Part shown: positions 5,984 through 10,176 of the stretch, piece after piece | Numbering within the stretch: the first letter of the stretch is position 1 | How the letters are laid out: each line of letters starts with the position of its first letter | NCBI GenBank assembly: GCA_023247875.1 | Contig: JAHFFQ010000030.1 | Span: 1,614-11,789, forward strand | Direction of reading: 5' to 3' | Source: Candidatus Omnitrophota bacterium | GTDB taxonomy: Bacteria; Omnitrophota; Gorgyraeia; Gygaellales; Profunditerraquicolaceae | DNA length: 10,176 nt | Notes under the pieces: generated by a model | The model's input: only the letters and a program-made list of their open reading frames with translations | Database searches by the model: none | Told to the model about the DNA's origin: nothing | Position numbers and translations under genes: made by a program

Positions 5984-7240
5984 TTATATTTTATCAGGAT
6001 GAGTGATCCTTCCGGTTACAGCGCTTGCCGCGGCAACCGCTGGGCCGGAAAGGTAAACAAAAGATTTAGGGCTTCCCATCCTTCCCAGGAAATTTCTGTT
6101 GGTCGTGGCAATTGCTACTTCCCCTTCGGTCAAAATACCCATATGCCCGCCTAAGCACGGGCCGCAGGTAGGCGTAGAAAATACCCCCCCAGCCCTGACA
6201 AATATTTCCGCTAATCCTTCTTTTACCGCCTCCAGGTAAATCTTTTGAGTCGCCGGAAAAACTATTAATTTTACCCCGGGTGCCGTTTTTTTACCCTTAA
6301 GTATTTTGGCGGCAATGCGCAAATCCGAGATCCGGCCGTTGGTGCATGAACCGATGACCACCTGATCGACCTTTATATTTTTTAGGGAGCTTGCCGGCTT
6401 GACATTGCTGGGTAAATGCGGACAGGAAACCTGCGGCTCTAACTTTGTAACATCCCACTCATATGTTTTTTCATATACGGCATCGGGGTCTGAATGATAG
6501 AATTTCGGCTTACGCTTAAAACTGCTGACGAATTTCCTGGTAATTGCATCCGGCGCGATCAGGCCGGCCCTTGCCCCGGCTTCGATGGCCATATTAGACA
6601 TAGTAAACCTGTCATCCATTCCCAGCGAGCTGATCACCGGGCCGCAAAACTCCATTACTTTATACGACGCTCCGTCAACGCCGATCATGCCGATGGTATA
6701 AAGGATCAGATCCTTGCCTCCTATCCATTTACCCGGCTTACCTTTATATATGAATTTAATGCTTGCCGGTACTTTAAGCCAGCATTTACCGTCAATGTAA
6801 GCGCGGGCCATATCCGTAGAGCCGACCCCGGTCGCATAAGCGCCCAAAGCGCCGTAAGTACAGGTATGGGAATCAGCACCAATAATCAGGTCACCCGGAA
6901 GGACGATCCCCTGTTCCGGCAGAAGGGCATGCTCTATCCCCATGCGGCCGACCTCAAAATAATTCCTGATCCCCTGCTCCCTGGCAAAATCCGCCAGGAC
7001 CCGGCACTGATTGGCGCTTTTTAAATCCTTGGCCGGAGCAAAATGATCCGGCACCAGGACAACTTTATTCTTATTGAATACCCGCTTAAAACCGGATTTC
7101 TTGAACTCCGAGATAGCCAGGGGCGCGGTAATATCATTGGCCAGGGCAACATCAACATTTGCCTGGATAAATTCACCCGGCTTGATGTTTTTGCGGCCGG
7201 AATGCGCCAGCAATATTTTTTCCGCGATTGTATAGCCCAT
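5984..7240 (-). CDS. leuC: 3-isopropylmalate dehydratase large subunit
   Basis: LeuC carries the catalytic [4Fe-4S] cluster of isopropylmalate isomerase and works with LeuD. At 418 residues it is the shorter archaeal-type class of the aconitase superfamily, not the approximately 466-residue E. coli type. Cluster ligands are Cys299 in IGSCTNGR and Cys359 and Cys362 in PTCGPCLGG. Other marks are GRMGIEHALLPEQG (98-111) and GADSHTCTYGALGA (121-134). The start MGYTIAEKILLAHSG is typical of the family, yet no Shine-Dalgarno precedes it. The fabF stop is only 14 nt upstream, so coupling to fabF translation is likely. Homoaconitase is the main alternative, disfavoured by the LeuD loop and by leuB nearby. 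The same enzyme may also serve citramalate-based isoleucine synthesis. Confidence 0.93.
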   Translation of the reverse strand: MGYTIAEKILLAHSGRKNIKPGEFIQANVDVALANDITAPLAISEFKKSGFKRVFNKNKVVLVPDHFAPAKDLKSANQCRVLADFAREQGIRNYFEVGRMGIEHALLPEQGIVLPGDLIIGADSHTCTYGALGAYATGVGSTDMARAYIDGKCWLKVPASIKFIYKGKPGKWIGGKDLILYTIGMIGVDGASYKVMEFCGPVISSLGMDDRFTMSNMAIEAGARAGLIAPDAITRKFVSSFKRKPKFYHSDPDAVYEKTYEWDVTKLEPQVSCPHLPSNVKPASSLKNIKVDQVVIGSCTNGRISDLRIAAKILKGKKTAPGVKLIVFPATQKIYLEAVKEGLAEIFVRAGGVFSTPTCGPCLGGHMGILTEGEVAIATTNRNFLGRMGSPKSFVYLSGPAVAAASAVTGRITHPDKI

Positions 7241-7254
7241 AATTGATTTAGAAT

Positions 7255-8496
7255 TTATGCAAACTTCTTTACGATAAGGGAGGCGTTATGTCCGCCGAAA
7301 CCTAAGGAGTTGGACATGCAGGCTGTTATATCCGCTTTACGCGCTGTATTAGGCACATAATCCAGGTCACACTCCGGGTCGGGGTATTCGTAATTTATAG
7401 TAGGGGGAACTACCCCATCTTTACTCGCCAGGCAACAAGCCACAAATTCTACTCCCCCGGCTGCTCCCAAAAGATGTCCGGTCATGGATTTAGTAGAAGA
7501 AACCATTACCTTCTTAGCATACTGGCCGAATGCCTTTTTCATGGATAAAGTCTCGATCTTGTCATTAAGTTTGGTAGAGGTCCCGTGCGCATTGATATAT
7601 TTTATATCCTCGGGCTTCATCTGCGCGTCCTTCAGGGCACAAGTCATTGCCTTCGCCGCTCCCTCTCCCTCGGGGTCCGGGGCGGTTATATGATACGCGT
7701 CGCAGCTCATCCCAAAACCAACGATCTCGGCAATAATATTAGCCTTCCTATTCTGCGCGTGCTCCAGGGTCTCTAAGACCACCAGGCCGCTTCCTTCAGC
7801 CATCACAAAACCATCGCGCTGGAGGTCAAATGGCCGGCTGGCCTTCTGCGGTTCATTATTCCTGGTAGAAAGCGCCTTTAACGCACAGAAACCGCCTACA
7901 GCAGTAGCCACAATGCAGCTTTCCGTGCCTCCGGTAAGCATAACATCCGCGTCACCGTAAAGGATCATCCGATATGCCTCGCCTATGGCATGCGAACCCG
8001 ATGCGCAAGCAGTAGCCACGCAGGAGTTTGGCCCCTTTAACCCGTGGATAATAGCGACCATACCACTGGCCTCATTTACAATAAGCATAGGTATAAGAAA
8101 TGGCGACAGCCTGGAGGGGCCCTTGGCAAGAAAAACTTTATACTCTTCTTCAATAGTACGCAGACTGCCGATGCCTGAACCGATCATTACTCCTATGCGG
8201 CTTCTGTCCTCCTTATTTAAATCTAGACCGGATGACTCGATAGCCTGTTTAGCGCTGGCTATAGCGAACTGCACAAATTTAGCCGTCCTTTTAGTATCCT
8301 TGAGGGATATCCCGTAATGGGTAGGGTCAAAATCCTTTACTTCCGCCGCGATACGGGAGTCAAAATTCGCGGCATCAAAGCTGGTGATCGGCCCGACCCC
8401 GCTTTTACCCTCGGTTAAAGATTTCCAGAAGCTGGCAACATCATTGCCGACCGGCGAAATTACCCCTAAACCTGTAATCACTACCCTTTTTTTCAT
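7255..8496 (-). CDS. fabF: Beta-ketoacyl-ACP synthase II (KAS II)
   Basis: FabF condenses malonyl-ACP with a growing acyl-ACP in type II fatty acid elongation. The protein has 413 residues, the normal length. In this numbering the catalytic nucleophile is Cys164 (TACASG), with His304 (NAHGTST), Lys336 (STKSMTGH) and His341 completing the active site. The C-terminal NSLGFGGHNASLIV glycine loop is intact. Two adjacent ATGs exist at 8499 and 8496. GAAGGG lies 1 nt before the first and 4 nt before the second, so I chose 8496; the difference is one methionine. It follows acpP after a gap holding a perfect hairpin, and leads directly into leuC. Confidence 0.96.
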   Translation of the reverse strand: MKKRVVITGLGVISPVGNDVASFWKSLTEGKSGVGPITSFDAANFDSRIAAEVKDFDPTHYGISLKDTKRTAKFVQFAIASAKQAIESSGLDLNKEDRSRIGVMIGSGIGSLRTIEEEYKVFLAKGPSRLSPFLIPMLIVNEASGMVAIIHGLKGPNSCVATACASGSHAIGEAYRMILYGDADVMLTGGTESCIVATAVGGFCALKALSTRNNEPQKASRPFDLQRDGFVMAEGSGLVVLETLEHAQNRKANIIAEIVGFGMSCDAYHITAPDPEGEGAAKAMTCALKDAQMKPEDIKYINAHGTSTKLNDKIETLSMKKAFGQYAKKVMVSSTKSMTGHLLGAAGGVEFVACCLASKDGVVPPTINYEYPDPECDLDYVPNTARKADITACMSNSLGFGGHNASLIVKKFA

Positions 8497-8510
8497 CATA
8501 CCCTTCAGTT

Positions 8511-8548
8511 ATAATTTACCCCGCCAGGCTAAATGCGGGGTAAATTAT
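8511..8548. repeat. Perfect 14-bp inverted repeat between acpP and fabF
   Basis: ATAATTTACCCCGC (8511-8524) and its exact complement (8535-8548) surround a 10-nt loop. On the minus strand no T-run follows the stem (it reads AACTGAAGGG into the fabF ribosome site), so it is not a standard terminator for this operon. A hairpin here could protect the 3' end of an acpP-containing RNA and help give more ACP than FabF, or lower fabF translation. That role is inferred. Confidence 0.7.
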
Positions 8549-8570
8549 TTATTTACTGCTATCTAAATTA

Positions 8571-8807
8571 CTATTTGGCGCTTTTTTCGTCAATATACTT
8601 CATCGCATCGCCAACAGTAGCTATCTTTTCAGCGTCCTCATCGGGGATCTCAATGCCGAACTCCTCCTCTAAGGCCATAACCAGCTCTACGGTATCAAGG
8701 GAGTCCGCGCCCAGATCATCAACAAATGATGCCTCGGGAGTTACCTCTTCGGGCTTTACGCCTAACTGTTCCGCTATGATTGATTTGACTTTCTCTTGCA
8801 CTGACAT
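8571..8807 (-). CDS. acpP: Acyl carrier protein
   Basis: ACP carries acyl intermediates on a 4'-phosphopantetheine arm to FabD, FabG, FabF and partner enzymes. The protein has 78 residues and is acidic, as usual. Ser36 in [10 protein letters not shown] is the attachment site, and [15 protein letters not shown] (47-61) is the conserved helix III region. A frame opening at 8846 would add [13 protein letters not shown], which runs through the ribosome site and does not fit the family. The ATG at 8807 has a perfect AAGGAGG 8 nt upstream, the strongest ribosome site of the window, consistent with ACP being very abundant. The flanking gaps on both sides contain hairpins, which may set its level apart from fabG and fabF. 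Confidence 0.97.
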   Translation of the reverse strand: MSVQEKVKSIIAEQLGVKPEEVTPEASFVDDLGADSLDTVELVMALEEEFGIEIPDEDAEKIATVGDAMKYIDEKSAK

Positions 8808-8834
8808 TCTTTTTTCCTCCTTGTGTAGAAACAC

Positions 8835-8881
8835 ACACCCGCGCAATTTCCCAGTTAGGGAACATATGTAGCGCGGGGTGT
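8835..8881. repeat. Nested hairpin in the acpP leader
   Basis: ACACCCGCGC (8835-8844) pairs with GCGCGGGGTGT (8871-8881) with one bulged base. Inside it TTCCC (8848-8852) and GGGAA (8858-8862) form a second 5-bp stem around AGTTA. On the minus strand the structure is followed by GTGTTTCTACAC, a further small hairpin just before the acpP Shine-Dalgarno. No U-tract follows, so attenuation by termination is unlikely; mRNA stabilisation or control of acpP translation is more plausible. Confidence 0.55.
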
Positions 8882-8888
8882 CAATTCC

Positions 8889-9632
8889 TTAGGCCATCAC
8901 CATGCCGCCGTCAATTATGATCGTCTGGCCGGTGATATAACTTGACTCATCAGATGCCAGAAACACGCAAAGATTAGCCACATCGCCGGGTGTGCCTAAT
9001 TTAGCTAAGGGGATCGCCTCCAGCATCCTCTTCTTGATATCCTCGGAAAGCTTGGCGGTCATCTCCGTCTGAATAAATCCCGGAGCTATGGCATTGGCGT
9101 TAATATTGCGGCTGGCCAACTCCTTAGCTACTGTTTTTGTAAGAGCGATGATCCCGGCTTTTGAAGCGGCATAGTTTGCCTGGCCCGGGTTACCCATTAA
9201 GCCGATAATGGAAGCGATACTGATGATCCTTCCACTCCTCTGCTTGACCATCGGCCTGGATACTGCCTTAATGCAGTTGAATGTACCTTTCAGGTTGACA
9301 TTGATCACTGCATCCCACTCTGCCTGGGACATCCTAAGCAAAAGATTATCCTTAGTAATCCCGGCGTTGTTAACTAATATATCAACCTTTCCCATTTTGT
9401 CAAGAATTTTGTTTACCCCTTCCTCTACCTTTTCATAGCTGGTTACATCCATCTCCAGGGGCAGGGCATTGCGGCCTAAAAGCTCGATCTCCGAAGCGGT
9501 TTTCTGGGCTGTCTCAAGGTTAACATCAGCTACCGCGATATCCGCCCCCTCTTTGGCAAAAGCCATCGCGATTGCCTGGCCTATGCCCCTGGCGCCGCCG
9601 GTTATCAACGCGACTTTATCCTTTAAACGCAT
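8889..9632 (-). CDS. fabG: 3-oxoacyl-ACP reductase
   Basis: FabG reduces 3-oxoacyl-ACP to 3-hydroxyacyl-ACP with NADPH, the first reduction of each elongation round. The 247 residues are standard for this short-chain dehydrogenase. The Rossmann motif is TGGARGIG (11-18) and the NNAG motif is at 88-91. The catalytic set reads Asn113, Ser141, Tyr154 and Lys158 (YAASK). The C-terminal IDGGMVMA is typical of true FabG, and the setting between fabD and acpP separates it from the many other SDR enzymes. The ATG lies 1 nt after the fabD stop. Its AGGAGG ribosome site is formed by the last two Arg codons of fabD, 4 nt upstream. Confidence 0.97.
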   Translation of the reverse strand: MRLKDKVALITGGARGIGQAIAMAFAKEGADIAVADVNLETAQKTASEIELLGRNALPLEMDVTSYEKVEEGVNKILDKMGKVDILVNNAGITKDNLLLRMSQAEWDAVINVNLKGTFNCIKAVSRPMVKQRSGRIISIASIIGLMGNPGQANYAASKAGIIALTKTVAKELASRNINANAIAPGFIQTEMTAKLSEDIKKRMLEAIPLAKLGTPGDVANLCVFLASDESSYITGQTIIIDGGMVMA

Positions 9633-9633
9633 G

Positions 9634-10176
9634 CTACCTCCTCAAGATATCTTCCTTCTTTTCTATGTTAACAACCTGCGCATTAGAGTCTATGCGCCGC
9701 ATCAGCCCTTTCAATACCTTTCCCGGGCCGAATTCAAAGAATTTGGTTATTCCCTGCGCCAGCATAAATCTCATCGAATCCTCCCATTTAACGGGAGAAT
9801 ACATCTGGTAAACCAGACTTTCAAGGAGCTGGCCTATTTTATTTTGAGGGCTTGCCGTGTAATTACTTACTACAGGAATAGCAGGAAACGAAAAAGGTGT
9901 ATTATCCAAAAAATGTTTCAGCTCCGCGGAGGCCTCAAGCATTAGAGAGGAATGAAACCCTCCGCTTACATCAAGTTCAATTACTCTCTTTGCCCCTGCC
10001 TGCTCGCAAAGCTCTTTAGCAGTATTTACCGCTTCCGCTTTTCCGGAAATAACGATCTGCCCGGGAGCATTAAGGTTGGCGATCTCGGCCCCGCTTTTGA
10101 AACATATATCCTTCACTTTTTCCAAAGGCAGATCAAGCACCGCAGCCATCTTTCCCGGATACTTACGGCTTGCTTC
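9634..10176 (-). CDS. fabD: Malonyl-CoA:ACP transacylase, 3' part (5' end outside window)
   Basis: FabD moves malonyl from CoA to ACP to supply fatty acid elongation. Only the C-terminal 180 residues are present; the frame is open to the window edge, so the ATG at 10149 is internal. The visible part begins [14 protein letters not shown] and contains [12 protein letters not shown] (34-45 of the visible part), the catalytic histidine in [10 protein letters not shown] (His75), [10 protein letters not shown] (126-135) and [17 protein letters not shown] (146-162), all in family order. The GHSLGE serine motif would lie upstream and cannot be checked. The stop TAG is 1 nt before fabG. The usual partners plsX and fabH may lie further upstream, but that cannot be seen. 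Confidence 0.95.
   Translation of the reverse strand, partial: EASRKYPGKMAAVLDLPLEKVKDICFKSGAEIANLNAPGQIVISGKAEAVNTAKELCEQAGAKRVIELDVSGGFHSSLMLEASAELKHFLDNTPFSFPAIPVVSNYTASPQNKIGQLLESLVYQMYSPVKWEDSMRFMLAQGITKFFEFGPGKVLKGLMRRIDSNAQVVNIEKKEDILRR

Noticed and set aside
6494..7024. 176-codon plus-strand open frame opposite leuC
   Set aside because: It lies wholly inside a clear leuC, its translation resembles no protein I know, and it lacks a ribosome site. Long antisense frames are expected opposite well-conserved genes.
5404..7240. LeuCD as homoaconitase of the aminoadipate lysine pathway
   Set aside because: The small-subunit loop reads YLVS rather than an Arg-containing homoaconitase loop, and leuB and asd (the aspartate route to lysine) lie alongside. 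Not excluded, but less likely.
8808..8846. Upstream start extending AcpP by 13 residues
   Set aside because: It would include the perfect Shine-Dalgarno of the 8807 start inside the coding region and gives an atypical ACP N-terminus.
8879..8884. Perfect TTGACA hexamer (minus strand) after fabG as an acpP promoter
   Set aside because: No acceptable -10 box lies 15-19 nt downstream, and the hexamer abuts a hairpin arm; I cannot support a promoter.
9469..9945. 158-codon plus-strand frame across the fabG/fabD junction
   Set aside because: Antisense to two certain genes, with no motif, promoter or ribosome site.

Overview
The window carries twelve protein genes, all on the minus strand and packed end to end, so transcription runs from high to low coordinates. 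Nothing on the plus strand looks real. Moderate G+C, mixed ATG/GTG starts, mostly good Shine-Dalgarno sites and a classic Rho-independent terminator identify a bacterial chromosome. An archaeal-type split isopropylmalate isomerase, and a dehydrogenase of a non-E. coli subtype, point to a deep-branching, probably anaerobic and possibly uncultured bacterium. Candidatus Omnitrophota or a relative is my best guess from memory of such gene orders, but the sequence does not prove it.

Reading in the direction of transcription, the right part (10176 to 7255) is a fatty-acid synthesis block: the 3' part of fabD (malonyl-CoA:ACP transacylase), then fabG, acpP and fabF. It continues into leuC, leuD and leuB (7240 to 4250), which convert 2-isopropylmalate to 2-oxoisocaproate in leucine synthesis. 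Next is asd (4253 to 3180), the aspartate-semialdehyde dehydrogenase at the root of lysine/diaminopimelate, methionine and threonine synthesis. truA (tRNA pseudouridine synthase) overlaps asd. A large unfamiliar membrane protein with GT-C glycosyltransferase (STT3-like) features follows directly. The last genes are rplM and rpsI (ribosomal proteins L13 and S9), closed by a hairpin terminator at 10-40. leuB/asd and asd/truA overlap by 4 and 25 nt, and truA abuts the membrane gene, which suggests one long transcript with translational coupling.

Four intergenic gaps are much longer than the rest (about 70-100 nt), and each is occupied by an inverted repeat: fabG-acpP, acpP-fabF, leuC-leuD and leuD-leuB. 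The leuC-leuD element is a four-box REP-like palindrome that fills nearly the whole gap. The only convincing promoter lies just upstream of rplM. Its spacer holds a perfect 12-bp palindrome, and its position implies a leaderless or nearly leaderless rplM mRNA.

Most of the window is housekeeping metabolism, and I do not see a complete new defence or mobile system. The points most worth a second look are the GT-C-like gene inserted in the common truA-rplM-rpsI order, the REP-like element, the rplM promoter, and an NADP-type Lys-Tyr pair in LeuB. No stretch over 300 nt lacks a gene.
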